NCBI RefSeq assembly: GCF_963675165.1
Contig: NC_087380.1
Span: 4,021,803-4,085,802, forward strand
Direction: 5' to 3'
From: Halichondria panicea
Taxonomy: Eukaryota; Porifera; Demospongiae; Suberitida; Halichondriidae
DNA: 64,000 nt
Shown piece by piece: positions 34,731-47,144 of this stretch; the stretch's first letter is position 1; every line of letters starts with the position of its first letter. The position numbers were made by a program, and so were the translations under genes. The notes beneath the pieces were generated by a model. It ran no database searches. It was not told the DNA's origin and saw only the letters and a program-made list of their open reading frames with translations.

Positions 34731-34739
34731 GGTCTAACT

Positions 34740-35155
34740 GTGCATGGGTTCGGAAATCGCATCTCGTGTGCTTAACGCCGCATTGCCGTATAAGAAAGTG
34801 TGTAAGTACTGTGTACTTAAATTACAGACCGCGGTCAGCCTGTGAATATCATTATAAAGGGATTTGTATGTAGTGCAGCAGCAGGAGAGCTAGGTTGAGC
34901 CAGAAAGAGCTAAAATGAATAGCTAGATCTTTGATGGATGTTGGTATACATCATGGAAGAGACTGTCATCAGTGAGGTACAGAAAGTTCTAAAATAGGAG
35001 CATATCCAGTCACTTTGTACAGATGCTAGACTTAGACTAACACATACTAGGCGTTTTGTTTTTGCAGTAGGGAGTCTTACTGGGGTTCTTAGAAGAGAGA
35101 TCTTACTACCAGGCCTATAGCTAGCTAGCTAGCTGTAGCTTTTCACTTTTATTGA
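34740..35155. other. Intergenic, nothing recognised
   Basis: AT-rich sequence with a GCTAGCTAGCTAG run near 35120. No gene or repeat boundary was identified. Confidence 0.5.
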
Positions 35156-35430
35156 CCTATGCTTGGTAAAAGTGCACCGTCAGCTCAATTAGCACTCGCC
35201 CGCAGACCCACTTAGTGGTTTTGCATATAAGGTCATGCTTTGCAAATTCCACGAGATGCGATTCCCGAGGTAAGACGCTCCTTCTGTAATGTGCTCCTGC
35301 TAATAATAAGCTACTTGCTCGGCACATCCTGGCTTGATGACCTCCCAACCCAAAAATTCGCAGTGAATTACATACACGGGCTCAGAAAAGCCCGTGCAGA
35401 CCTAATGATTGTGACATAATGTATAATCAC
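35156..35430 (+). mobile_element. LINE 3' end, plus orientation
   Basis: The segment CCTCCCAACCCAAAAATTCG, then AAGCCCGTGCAGACCTAATG, is the reverse complement of 35515-35600. It is the 3' end of the LINE family whose minus-strand copy lies immediately to the right, so two 3' ends meet tail to tail. Confidence 0.75.
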
Positions 35431-38068
35431 CTTCTTCTTCTTTGTATTTCCTGCCTCCACTGATAGGAGAGTATCCTTATTGGCCACGTGGTCATTATAC
35501 GTTATGTCATTATTGAACAATCATTAGGTCTGCATGGGCTTTTCTGAGCCCGTGTATGTAATTCACTGCGAACTTTTGGGTTGGGAGGTCATCTAGCCAG
35601 GGTGTGCCGAGCAAGTAGCTTATCAGCAGGTTTGGAGAGGAGGTGTAGGCAGACAGCGTGCGGGGGACCCTTGATAGTAGCATTTCCCTGGTGCTCTGGA
35701 GAGCTGGGCAGACCAATAAGAAGTGCATCGCGTCCTCAGCAGCAGAGTGGCATAGCTTGCAAGTTGATGATCTTTCACCTCCCCTGAATTAAACCTTGAG
35801 GCGTCTCACTCTAGCCCATCGCAACCCACTAGTAGGCGAATTTGAAGTTGGAGCACTGGAGCATTTGTCTGTCCCCTTTGCTAATGAGCCACTGGGGGCA
35901 GATTCGTCCTTGGGTGAATAATGTTGAGCTGCAATTAGATATCGGGAGCCCGCTGCATTCAGACTGCAGTTTAGTGTAAAGTTGAGTTCTTAGGATAATT
36001 TTGACTGACTTCTTCCATGTAGGCTTGGTGCAGGGGAGAGCAGCTGAAAGGGACGATAGAGGCTAAATCCTGCAACAAGCTTGACCAGGAGTGTATTATG
36101 CGGACGGAGAATGATTAGCTAGTCTCTCTAGGAGTACTATGCGAGCTAGGGAGGCTGGATCTAGGCTTAATGTGGCGAAGATCAAATTTAGCTTTCTGTA
36201 GCAAGGCACATGCTGATTGGTAGTGTGCCAAGCAAGCTATTGAGGGCAACTGAAGGGCATCTTGTAGGGAGCCCTTGGATTGTTCTTAATATTTTTTCTG
36301 TGGGCTCTCTCCAGCATTAGTAGTTCAGTCTTAGAGAGTACCCATAATTCAGACCCAAACAGCAGGATGGGGAGGCAGATTGTAACGTATAGCTTGAGGC
36401 GGGTGGACGCACCCAAAACGAGCACCCACTGCATTCAGTGCGAAGAACGAGCTTCTGCCTCTCGAGATTCTCTCATTAGTTCTAGAGACTGTGGATGCTG
36501 TTGCCAATCTTAGAATTCCTAGGTGATGAGTTTCGTCATCTTCTTTTATTATCAGACTCTGGTCCCCTATAGTCCATTTACGTGATGCTCTATTCTTGTC
36601 TCTCGATCTTGTAGACTCCCCCAAGTACTAATACTGAAGACTTAAGGGGGTTGATTTTGTATCTCCAGGTGTATGAGTATTGGTAGACAACGTCAATTAT
36701 TTGTTGGAGGGAGTTTGGGTTGTCTGCGATTGATGCTAGATCATCTGCATACATGGGGGAACCCACGTAGACTCCATTGATTTGGGACCCCTCTCCGCAG
36801 GAAGAGAGTTTGACTAGAAGGTCGTCTACGTAGATTGTGTAGAGGAGTGGGGATAGTATGGTGCCCTATAGCTGACGCACAGCTTGAGAGATGCATACCG
36901 GGGTGGAGATTTTTCCCTCTCATAGTATCGCAGTTGTTGATGTCGAATACCAGTGCTCGATAAGATCCCATAATCTTCCCTCTGATTCCCTTGTTGTGAA
37001 GTTGATAAGGAGGCCCGCATGCCATACTGTGTCAAATGCCTTTTGGGCATCTTGGAAAGCAACAAATGCTTTCTTCTTGCGTTCACGGATCGAGCTTATT
37101 CTCCTGCAAGATGAACGCTGCCTGTGTGGGAGAAACTTATAGGCCTGGTCTAAAGCCACCTTGCAGGGGTGTAGTTGCACTGCTGGGACAAGACTGGAGA
37201 GTAGTAGTCCAGCTTCTCAAACAACTTTGCAAAGTTTGAGAGGAGTGAGGTGCCGCGGTAGCTGCCTGGATTTTACGGATCTTTGTTTGGACCTTTCAGG
37301 ATGATGAGACCTTCCCGAAATGATATGGGGATATAGCCAACAAGTGCGATTGAGTTAAACAGGTATGTAAGGGGTGATTGACCATTCTCCCGCGTGGACT
37401 ATATGTTCCGTTTCAATACCATCCGGACCAGGGGCCTTTCTCTTGTTAAGGGAGTTGATTGCTGATTCCACCTCTGAGGTGCTAAATTGGACTGTTTCAT
37501 TAGGGTTTGAGATGGACTTGATGGTTTCCAGATGAGCAGTAACCTCCCTCATGATGCTTGAGCAGGCAGTAGGATGACACTGGGGGAGGTGAGAGGAAGT
37601 CACTGAAATAGGAAGCCCAACCCTCAATTATGTTATTGCCTTCGAATTTTTTTCCATTCACAGTAATTAAGGGAGGCAGTCAGAGCATTGGATTTCCCAT
37701 AATGTTTTTTTGATGGTCTCAAAAAGCTTTCTGGTGTCCTCTGCTGACGAGTCAGGTTGTCCAAGAACTCGTCTTTATTGTGGTGACGGAGTTCAGAGCG
37801 GAATTTACCCTTTGCAGCTTTGTATTTTGACCACAGGGAGTCTGATGAGTGCCTAGATTTACTCGACTTCTTCCAGTTGTTGTAGGCAGCTTTGGATGCC
37901 TTTTGGGCCAATTGAAGTTTTTCCCTCCATTTTGGGATTTGAGTGGGATGTGCTGATTAGCCGTACTTCTTAGTGAGTCTGTGATCCAATTTATGTCTTT
38001 GTCAATCGCTACCATTACCACGTGGCCAATAAGGATACTCTCCTATCAGGAAATACAAAGAAGAAGAA
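35431..38068 (-). mobile_element. Degraded LINE with reverse transcriptase, bounded by a 60-bp inverted repeat
   Basis: Read on the minus strand from 38020, the frames are broken but keep reverse transcriptase landmarks: KRKAPGPDGIE near 37430, QDAQKAFDTVWHAGLL near 37040, and MYADDLASIADN near 36755 with the catalytic YADD. The C-terminal MHFLLVCPALQS lies near 35720. No apurinic endonuclease domain is present, so the copy is 5'-truncated. About 60 bp (GGCCAATAAGGATACTCTCC and an AAG-rich tail) lie at 38013-38068 and inverted at 35433-35493. Confidence 0.85.
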
Positions 38069-38570
38069 GGTATTGAGCGTGCATGCGCATTCCATCCAGG
38101 GGTGCATGTGTCTGCAAGTTTATTCACAAAAATTAATAATGGCTACTAAAATAGCTAGCTTCTTTAGCAGCTCTTTCTGACGCTTGTAGCAAACAAAAAG
38201 CTAGCGCTTTAGTGCAAGGCTAACTCATATATAAGTTGAATAGAAAGTTTGTGCGAACAGATGAGATACACTGTTTGATTTGTGGACGGTTTTTTGGTGG
38301 GGCATAAATTGTGATACTATATCACATGCACTATCACAATCATGATATACTGCTATAGTATATATCAGGACTGGTGAAGAATCTACCTGAACTTGAGTTG
38401 TCTCCAATTCTCTATAGCCTATATATAGTGGTATTATGCAAACTGATAGACATGTATAGTGTATATCTATAGCGTATTTATATCATTATGTCATTATGTG
38501 TATGATAAATACATGCATATATAGATCTCTATTGCATGAAAGTAATATTATGTAGAAAATTCAACATTTT
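38069..38570. other. Intergenic, nothing recognised
   Basis: AT-rich DNA between the LINE and a tandem repeat. No gene was seen. Confidence 0.5.
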
Positions 38571-38586
38571 TCCTTTATTATTATGC

Positions 38587-38985
38587 GTTCACAATTGACA
38601 GAATGTTCACAAAATTAATTAGTTTCTATTTGTGGAATCATGTAAGGTATACATTTGATATAAGCGTTCACAATTGACAGAATGTTCACACATTGTATAA
38701 TATATATAATTATAGTTTATACTATATATATACGTTTGATATAAGCGTTCACAATTGACAGAATGATCACAAATTTAGTTTATACTATATATATAGTATT
38801 ATTATACGTTTCATATAAGCGTTCACAATTGACAGAATGATCACAAATTAAATTTTAGTTTATACTATATATAATATAGTATATACGGTTGATATATATA
38901 TGCGTTCACAATTGACAGAATGATCACAAATTTAGTTTATACTATATATATATAGTATAAGCGTTCACAATTGACAGACTTTTAT
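38587..38985. repeat. Minisatellite with GCGTTCACAATTGACAGAAT
   Basis: The 20-base core occurs six times at 60-90-base spacing, each followed by ATGWTCACAAATT and an ATAT-rich spacer (TAGTTTATACTATATATA). Spacing varies because the spacer length varies. Confidence 0.9.
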
Positions 38986-39330
38986 TGGCAACCCCATGAT
39001 GCATGCACCTCACAGGGCCCTCGGCCATGCATAATATGTATAATTATGTTCATAATAACATGCACTGGTATATTATAATTCAATAGACAACCCCTTCCCC
39101 CCATAATTATAGCCATGCATGCATGTAACTACATAAAAACCACCCTTCCCCCATAAAACTTATTATCACAATGCATGGTATCAAGATATCATTCATTTCG
39201 ATTGTATATACATAATACATAAAACAACGTGCTATACTAGCGCACAAAACACTATATTATATACCTAAATAATAGATACAATAACTGTTATTATAGATTG
39301 AGTTCATGCAGGCAAAATTAAGTGTTATAG
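38986..39330. other. 3' flank of the PHD-finger gene
   Basis: AT-rich noncoding DNA with GCATGCATG runs and two CCCTTCCCCCATAA-like segments (39090 and 39145). No gene is seen. Confidence 0.5.
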
Positions 39331-40299
39331 CTACATGCATTTGCTGCAATGCCACTGTGCTATCTTCCCAGCTTCTTTTTGTGATAACGATACGCACTTG
39401 ATGTGGAACCATTGGTCACATGTGTGACAAGCAATCATGGTTGAAGCATGAGGCACTCTCTTGTATACGCATACATACTTAGGGCATTGCTCCTTGTCTT
39501 CTGCACAATCAAAACATATACATGGAAATAAGTGCCACTTGCATTTATCGTACACTTATATATGCATTGCCCGAGTCAATATAATTACATTATATCTCTA
39601 CATGCCATGCATGCACTATATATTGTTTGTCAGCACATAATAATTATCTAATTACCTCCTACAATTGCAACTTGTACAGCAGATTTGCCTTGCAGTTTAT
39701 TAGCACAGTTCTTTTTTCTTTTGGCACCATTGGTAGACAATATCTTGGCAGATTGTGGTTGACTAGCAGGTTTTCTTTTGCTTCTGGTATTTGCAGGCGA
39801 TCGTGGTTTACTAGCAATTTTGGTTTTGCTTCTGTTCTTGGCAGCATAATTTGATTTGTCTGCATGTGAGTATAATTATGCATGATAACTTCAAAGCCTA
39901 TATAAAAAACATAGTATACAATAAGTAACAGTAAATGCACAATACATGCATGCAGGCACTTGACATGCATCTTACTTTGCTTGCCAGTTGCTTTGAATTC
40001 AGCGAGACATTTACTGTTGTCTGAATAGATATACAATTTGCACAATGTTTTTAAGTGCATCATGCATGCACTATTATTATATATTTATAGCTACCTTTTT
40101 TAACGCCCAACTTCACTTTGGCCAATTCTGTTAACAGGTTCCTTCTTACCACAACTGTAGTAGATGTTGCTTTTCTGCGTGCATGGCCACTCAATCTGGC
40201 AGGACTTACTCCAATTCTTTCATACAATTTTGTCAGTGATACCGAAACAGGACGCTTCTTTTGCACTGAGAGTGCAGGATAAAAGTATGTGCAGGGCAT
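39331..40299 (-). CDS. PHD-finger protein, four exons
   Basis: Exons are 40299-40095, 40020-39976, 39859-39656 and 39500-39331; every junction is GT-AG and the phases join to 624 bases, 207 residues plus TAG. The N-terminal half is basic (MPCTYFYPALSVQKKRP, LYERIGVSPARLSGHARRK), the middle is Lys/Arg/Ser-rich and low complexity, and the C-terminal 60 residues form a PHD-type zinc finger: CPKYVC, then IACHTCDQWFHIKCVSL and WHCSKC at the end. PHD fingers read histone tails; a nuclear chromatin role is inferred. The finger is the final exon. It lies 1.3 kb downstream of the KDZ-like gene on the same strand; co-function is only a possibility. Confidence 0.8.
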
Positions 40300-41590
40300 T
40301 GTATACTATAATGGCGCATGCATGCATGCATGTGTAGCTAATTATTAATTACTGCGAAATGTTTTATATTATAATATTATAGGTTCATGGAATGGCCCTC
40401 TATATATAAAAGCAGTATTTCTTTGAATCATCAGGAGTAATTAACTCCGGCATGCTTATCAGAATCACCTCCAGCCCCATTAATATAGTAATATATGTTT
40501 TGCACGTTATAATAGCAGATAGTCAAGGCGGCAAACTATACTACGGCCAGTCTACGGGGCCCACAAAAACAGCAAAAATTAGCTATAATGTATATATACA
40601 CCATGTATACCTAATTGCCTCTGTCTTAATTGGTGGTGTAACTCCTAGTCGATGGAGACGGACAGGTGTGAGAGGATAATGACATAGCACTGCATCCATG
40701 TATATAAAATATGACATAATTTTATATAATTAAACTAATCGTATTTGTGGGTATATATAATTATATATAAATTACATGCAGAGCCCTCAGCAGAAATGTT
40801 TGGGTGTTCTGAATAGTCATAGGAAACCACAATTACCAATAGCTTAGCATTAGTAAAACCAGTAGGTTTACATAGGATTGGCAGTGGGTTTGCCCGTGTT
40901 TAGCAATATTTCAATTATTTTGACTCATGTTCAAACTGTTCTATCTCTGCAGGGAAAGGCCACATCAAAACTGAATGGACAGATAGTTTCTTTAGCCTTT
41001 TCTCTCTTTGTATCTCTCATTTCATAATCCATGAACGTTTTAAATGTATGAATATTGTCATTTTAAAAATTGCACTATTTCGACGTTTCACCGCTCGTTG
41101 TCTGACTGACTAAAGGCCTGTCCACACTAGACACTCAATGCGCATTGAACATCCACCAAATCATTCCATGCAGGTCACCAGTACGGTTCGTGCATGTTAC
41201 TACGCATGGACTGTGTGTACCTGTGCTCAACACTGCATGTATTAGGAACATCAATTCATCACAAATCATCATGATTATATGCCCGCACATTCCAAAATGG
41301 ATGTATAATAAAAATTGCGTATTTATATTATATTAGCAGGGAAAACATGGAAAACTACCAGTACATGTGATTGACGTTGTAACGGATTGGAGTTATGCTC
41401 TCGTCGGATTTCTTGTTTCCACGCTTTTTTGTGGTTCCCCTGGCCAATCCTAGCAATTTTTCACATTGCAAATGTTTTTCTAGTCGGATATAGGTATCAT
41501 ATAAAGTACAGTGATAGTAATTGCTAATTAAGTGACTGCATGTATATCTCAACACATTCACATGTATAAGCACTGCAAAACAATTTACAG
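40300..41590. other. Intergenic with a dispersed repeat
   Basis: Positions 41205-41480 (GGACTGTGTGTACCTGTGCT, then GACGTTGTAACGGATTG and TTTCACATTGCAAATGTTTT) match 62798-63000, and the last part also matches 20600-20700. This is a dispersed repeat of unknown class. The rest shows no gene. Confidence 0.55.
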
Positions 41591-43968
41591 TTACTTTGCA
41601 GTTCTTTTTGGGAGAATTGGCTTTTTTCCTCTAGCATAGCACTTGCTGGTATACTCGTTTCACCTTAACACCATTCGGTGGAGATAAAAAAGGTGGTGAA
41701 CCTTGTTCGTTGAGCACAGAATATGACTAAACCGATGTACCCAAACAAATGTCTGCTCCCCAGCCTGTGTATTGAAGTCAGGATTCTCGCTCTTCAGTTC
41801 AGCAGGAGAAAACTTTAATTTACAATCTGGAGACACATGGTTTTGAAAATGAAACACATCGATGATTTTGTTGACATCAAGCCACAAACGGTCCAATGGC
41901 GGAGTAAATGGTAGAGGAGCACGAGCAGCCTTCAGCTTTGCTAAATTGCACATGTTGTCATAGGCCAATGAGATAGGCTTCCCAATACCACCACAAGACT
42001 TAGCTAGAGACAGCAGCCATTGAATCAAAATTAAGAACACTTGTGATGGCGATTCAGACCTATATAGGTATATAAATTATATATAGAGTGCATTTGTTTT
42101 ATACATGCATAGTTTCTATTCATGTCAACAGCTGAGGGTTAGTACTTATAATTATAGGCACTAGCTATATTACAGTTCAGTATAATGTAGCTATTATGCT
42201 AAAATGTATACAGGAAAAGGGTCATGTGAATGCATGGCGTGTACCTGTACAATGGTTGCCAAGTGTCAATATGACCACCCCCTCTGATGACAAATTGATG
42301 CCCTCTAGACCACTTCCTCAACCGTTTGGATTTACCCGTATCTTTCCTGCAAACTCGTTCATTAGGGTCATCATACACAGTACTTCGTACTAGTTTAGGA
42401 TGCTTCTCAATTAAAGCTGCAGTACCTATAGGATAAAGTTCAATAAAAGTAATAGAGAATTCTACATAATTATATACCTTGTGAGGTGGTAGCAGATGTT
42501 CCAAATTGGTTTGTATTGACTTTAATAGAGTTCACAACTGCATCAACAGTATCAGTGTCACCCTCACACTCCTCTTCATTTTCTAAGCAAAACGCCTTAT
42601 TGTGAATTGGGGAGTTTGTACACACATCAGGTAAATTGAGAGCTGGAATTCCATCACTGATTTGCTGCAAAGGTTTTGAAATTACAAATTACAATGTAAC
42701 TATAATGTTTGTGGAAATGAATAAGTTGCCATCCATCACCTCAACTTTGAACATGCAGTGTGGGAAAACAGTCTTCCAAATTCCATCTGTAACCCACAGT
42801 TGACCACAACCTATTGGGTTCAATACTAATTATACAGTCATGCATGCACTATAATTACCTCTTTTCTTGCATTCAGCAGTACACGTGTCTTCTTTGTGGT
42901 GGTATATAGAGATTGCCGCCTTACTTCTTCAATCCTTTCCATACACTCCTCTCTCTCACTGTCTTTATGGAAACGATAGTCGATCTTATTGACTCGTCTC
43001 AACTCATTCTCCACTTCTCCATTATAGAAGGCTTCCCCAACAATATAGGGACTAAGCTCTGTACTTGAACACCATTACTTATCTAGACATAAATTATTTG
43101 CTTCTCTATTTATACCTTCATCTGGTGGTATCTCTAAAGCAGTATTGTAACTTTCAGCAAACCCTTGAAAGGAAACCCAAGAGTGATTACTACAGGACAA
43201 ATAATTATGTTGAGATGGACATTATTTATTCATGAAACAGTTTTGCTATAAGTACTAAACATTGTTCAATTACGCAAGGCTACACTGCCACTCCAACGAA
43301 AAATAAATGGTGTCAGACACTTCAACATATGTTTGAGTTTGGGGGTACATACGGAATCCATTCTCAGACTTGTTTCCAAAGTGAGCATAGTTATAAGTTA
43401 TGTTGCAAACTTTACACCTTAGCGTACACTTTCTTCCTCTAACAAAACCATTCGATCAGAGAGTAACACTTTATCTGAAAATATTGTTTAGGATAAAAAT
43501 AATAGTTTAGCCAATAAAAAACTCACATGGCAAGAATGATTAGACACCAATGGTCGGTCACAGTCAAAACAGGTGTTTGTGGGTGGAGTCAACAATGGAG
43601 GGTAGTTATTCGGAGTAGATCGTACAAGGTGTGGGCAGTGGTTATTGACAAATTCAGCCACCATTTCTATACTTTCCTGTTGGACACCAGGTAGAGAGAG
43701 GTCACAGTTACACAAGATATTTTTTTTCGGAATCAGTAACATTGCCAGAGATCGAACGCAGTAAAAGGCACACCTCATTCACAAGTACAAACCCAAACCT
43801 AGCTACCAACCAAGATTCTTTCACTTCTCTGCTCAACTTATCAAGTGTGCTCCATGTGTTGAGGTCGATCGAAGCCAGTGATTCGTAAAAAGAGAGAAGG
43901 GAAGAGGTCTGTAATTTTCGACGTTTGTGCTGTTGAGATATTTCACCTATAGATGGAAGTAGGGACAT
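41591..43968 (-). pseudogene. KDZ-type transposase-like gene, nine exons, two lesions
   Basis: Exons: 43968-43774, 43676-43527, 43474-43274, 43189-43116, 43058-42859, 42810-42740, 42664-42478, 42425-42245, 42059-41591. Most junctions join in phase. Landmarks are CxxC pairs (CFDCDRPL, RCKVCNITYNY), NHSWVSFQGFAESYN, VCTNSPIHNKAFC, RGGGHIDTWQPLYRSESPSQ, SLAYDNMCNLAKLKAARAPL and NPDFNTQAGEQTFVWVHRF. This pattern matches the Kyakuja-Dileera-Zisupton transposase-related proteins common in sponges and cnidarians. The frame shifts by one base near 43458 and a TGA at 41662-41660 cuts off the last 22 codons. The exon 5 to exon 6 phase is also doubtful. The lesions suggest a recently dead or assembly-damaged copy. 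Confidence 0.75.
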
Positions 43969-45095
43969 TGTTGCAGATCTATATAGGTTTAGAAGACAAA
44001 CTATCTATGTAATGTTAGAGCATGTTCTTATAGCCATAAATAGTGCAATTTGATTGGTTAGAGGAAGTGTTTTATCCAACTTAGAAAATTGTGTACTAGA
44101 CAATCATGTACTTCACTTATAGAAAACACTTACAATCATGTAGCAAAGATTAGATAACAATTCATGGCTAGGAGCAAATCCATCTGAGACACTATGATAT
44201 AAATTCTTAGACACTGTTTAGTTTCTACATGACTTAGAAGCCCTCAAGCCCTAGGGCTAATAAAACTCTCACTAAGATGTGGATAGATCTACTACAAGCA
44301 GCCTTTGGACTTCTAAAGCATGAAAGTTAGTAATCAATTAATGTGTAAAAGAATGCATAGGTGCCAACTTCCCGATTTAGGGAAAAAAACATGGGCCCGT
44401 TACAGCCCTGCTGCCATTGAAGGAGGCACATTTTGGGGATTCACAATAATTTAAGCCCATGCAGACTCTGAGACAACAATTAATAGCGTGAATCTGATTT
44501 TCAGTGCAAAAACAACAATGAATACAAGTTTTCCTACATGGAAGATGTGAGTATTGTGGTGTCCCAGATAGACCAGCATGCAGTAGCATCACTGCACAGC
44601 TCTGGATGTGGCTGCACTAGTAGTTATAGTGTGTCTAGATCTAGATCTAGTAAGTGAGCCCTGCCCACTTATTGGACTGTCATTCATAATCTATTAGTTT
44701 TCTAGAAGTTTTCTTGTTGTTCAAAGCTGATTCTGCTCAGGATTTACTATTATTTAGCAGTAGTTTGAAGCCTTTAAGGCTTGCTAAGCTTTATTGGAGC
44801 TTAATAACCCCGCTCAAGAGCAGCAACCTTGAAAATCAGGGATATATGAGGTGAATAGCAGTTTCTTTTCGGGACAGGGGTGATAGAACTAAATTTGAGA
44901 CAGTCTAGGTTTGGAGATAGTTGGCAGAGACTGGTACATACACAGCTTGATTGTAGATAGATGTAATAGTTTTTTTAAATTGTGATCATTTTCCTGTTCA
45001 CAAAATTGATATGCTGATTTTTTTGTCCGCAAATGATACAGCAAATGACAGATGATGCTATGAAAAATTTTGAAGTGACTGCAACAGCCTTCAAT
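43969..45095. other. Intergenic, nothing recognised
   Basis: No supported gene. Short frames at 44377-44592 and 44889-45113 have no recognisable protein. Confidence 0.5.
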
Positions 45096-45300
45096 GTGAG
45101 TCAAACTAGCCATGCATAACTCGAGAAAGAAGCTTTAGTTTGCTAATCCACGAATCAAAATCCGTGGCTAGAAGCCTATAGAAGCTGTTAGTTTTCATCG
45201 CATTGCAACCGTTGAGCAGTTACAGCTGGAATACACACACCGACAGACACACACACACACACACACAGTCGTATCCCTCGTGCGGCATAACTAATAACTT
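45096..45300. repeat. Family A repeat, inverted partial copy with CA microsatellite
   Basis: On the minus strand it reads as the left half of 16895-17637, with an (AC)n run at 45240-45270 where the other copies have TGTGTG. The CCTCGTGCGGCATAAC end corresponds to GTTATGCC...GAGG. Confidence 0.6.
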
Positions 45301-45474
45301 GTTGTGTGAAGGCTATCAATGCTGTAAACGCAATCCTATGGCAGCCAGGTGAGCAGGCTCAGATGACAAACAAACCACTGACTACTATACCCGTAGCCGC
45401 CCATGAGCGCCTCACAAACACACACAAACAGTGATCTCGTCATGGGTATGTCTTTTGCCAGGAGAACATGAGGG

Positions 45475-45640
45475 GATGGAGCGTCTTACTATGCGGATTC
45501 TGTATCCGGTCTAGCTTTGTACAAATCATGCCATATAATTATGTCAAACCACTATATAAGTGCTTGTCTTACTATGCTGATTCTGTATTGTCTAGCTTTG
45601 TACAAATCATGCCATATATGTCAAACCGCTATAATTATAT
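45475..45640. repeat. Tandem duplication, about 75-base unit
   Basis: TCTAGCTTTGTACAAATCAT and GCCATAT...GTCAAACC occur twice (45509 and 45590), preceded both times by CTTACTATGC and GATTCTGTAT. Confidence 0.75.
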
Positions 45641-45834
45641 TAAAGTGCTGCTGACAGTATATTCAATAATTTGACTAACGCGTTATTAGCCACATGTACG
45701 GAGTACTTAGCACATTACAAACAACGATAGTGAATCCGCAATGCTATGCATATAGTCATCCCTTCATGTGCTCCTGCTTTCTCTGAGGTGATTCAATTGA
45801 TAGTTCAATTTTCAGCCATTTCAGCTTCTACTTA

Positions 45835-46380
45835 GTGAAATACTCGACTCTTTCAGTGTCTGTAAAATGACGGTATCATATCTGATCGATGTATCTGACA
45901 ACAACGTTCCCATTCGACAGCTCAACTTTGTACGTAGTCGGTCCAAGGACACTTGCAATGACCCTTGACATCCATTTCTTCGATGGGAGGTATAGTTTCT
46001 CACAGTGACAGTTCGTCCCAATGTAAATGACCTCAATTTAGAGCGCTGGTTATAGTCTGTTAAGTTATATGGGTTTGAGTAGATTGAGTTTGGTACGCAC
46101 TTTCCTTTGTAAAAAGAGTTCACTTAGTGAACAGTCAGTAGTTGCATGTAGAGTTTTATAGTGCATATGTCCATCATTTTGACTAGCTCTCATGGCATTC
46201 TTAAACGTCTGGATGAATTAATCTCTCAGCAAGACATTTGTTGATGAGTGATAAGGCGCACTCCTGATACTTTTCTGTTTCATTGCTGTTTCGTCAAATT
46301 TTCTGTGAGGTAAAAACTGAGGGCCATTGTCTGCTGAGACAAGTTGTTCGGGTAAACCATATCTTGCAAAGGTCATACAG
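45835..46380 (-). pseudogene. Ty3/Gypsy pol remnant (integrase end)
   Basis: On the minus strand the segment near 46370-46270 reads FARYGLPEQLVSADNGPQFL, the integrase core block of Ty3/Gypsy elements. Further on, 45990-45880 reads WMSRVIASVLGPTTYKVELS in another frame, the GPxxY-type integrase C terminus. The two blocks are in different frames with stops between. No LTRs were found, so this is a dead fragment. Confidence 0.8.
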
Positions 46381-46400
46381 TGTAGTTTTTCAACGTTATT

Positions 46401-47140
46401 ATTACTTCAGGCCAATTTGAGTGTGCGTTATCCTGATAAATTATGCTTGGAATAATTTTAGCATAATAGTGTCATACACAACAATGTCCACTTTGGTAAA
46501 GATCATTACATTAAGTTTTGCATAACGACGTTTCACCTTCAGCCATTTTTTGCACGAGAACGTCGTTATGCAAAACTTAATGTAAGAGATTAAGTTTACA
46601 ACCCGCTTCGTAGAATTAACCCTGCAAAATTATGCGAACCAGGCAACACCCCATGGATAATCCCACTCACACATTATTATTTTCAACTTGTCTACGAGAA
46701 CATGAGGAGTCTCCAAAGATTAGACCAGAGCCAGTGTTACACCGACACGTAAAAAGGGCTCAAAACCACACTGCATATACATGCCATTGACATGAGTATG
46801 CAGCTTTATCACGTGTATAATTATTTTACAAGCCCTGTAACTCACTGCTCTTTTTAATATTAATTTTATGCACAGTGCCATGGTGAGAGTGAAAAGAGCA
46901 AGAAAAGTGCAACAGGTATAGTATATACGGCTTCATACATTGTTGTGATAAAACTGTTGAGGCAGCCCATGCGTACATACAAGTGCTTTTAAGATTGCTA
47001 GTAACTCCTAAAAGTATGAACCACTCAAGTGTGATATTATAATTATTGTCTGGCATAATTTCCATTTTAACTTAGATTCTGAGAGGAGGGGTATCTCAAT
47101 TAACTACACCATGCATACATGCCAGTTTTTTAATTATACT
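46401..47140. other. Intergenic with a perfect-arm hairpin
   Basis: A palindrome at 46506-46586 has 27-base arms (TTACATTAAGTTTTGCATAA and ACGACGTT) around a 26-base loop. The rest shows no gene. Confidence 0.6.
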
Positions 47141-47144
47141 ATAG

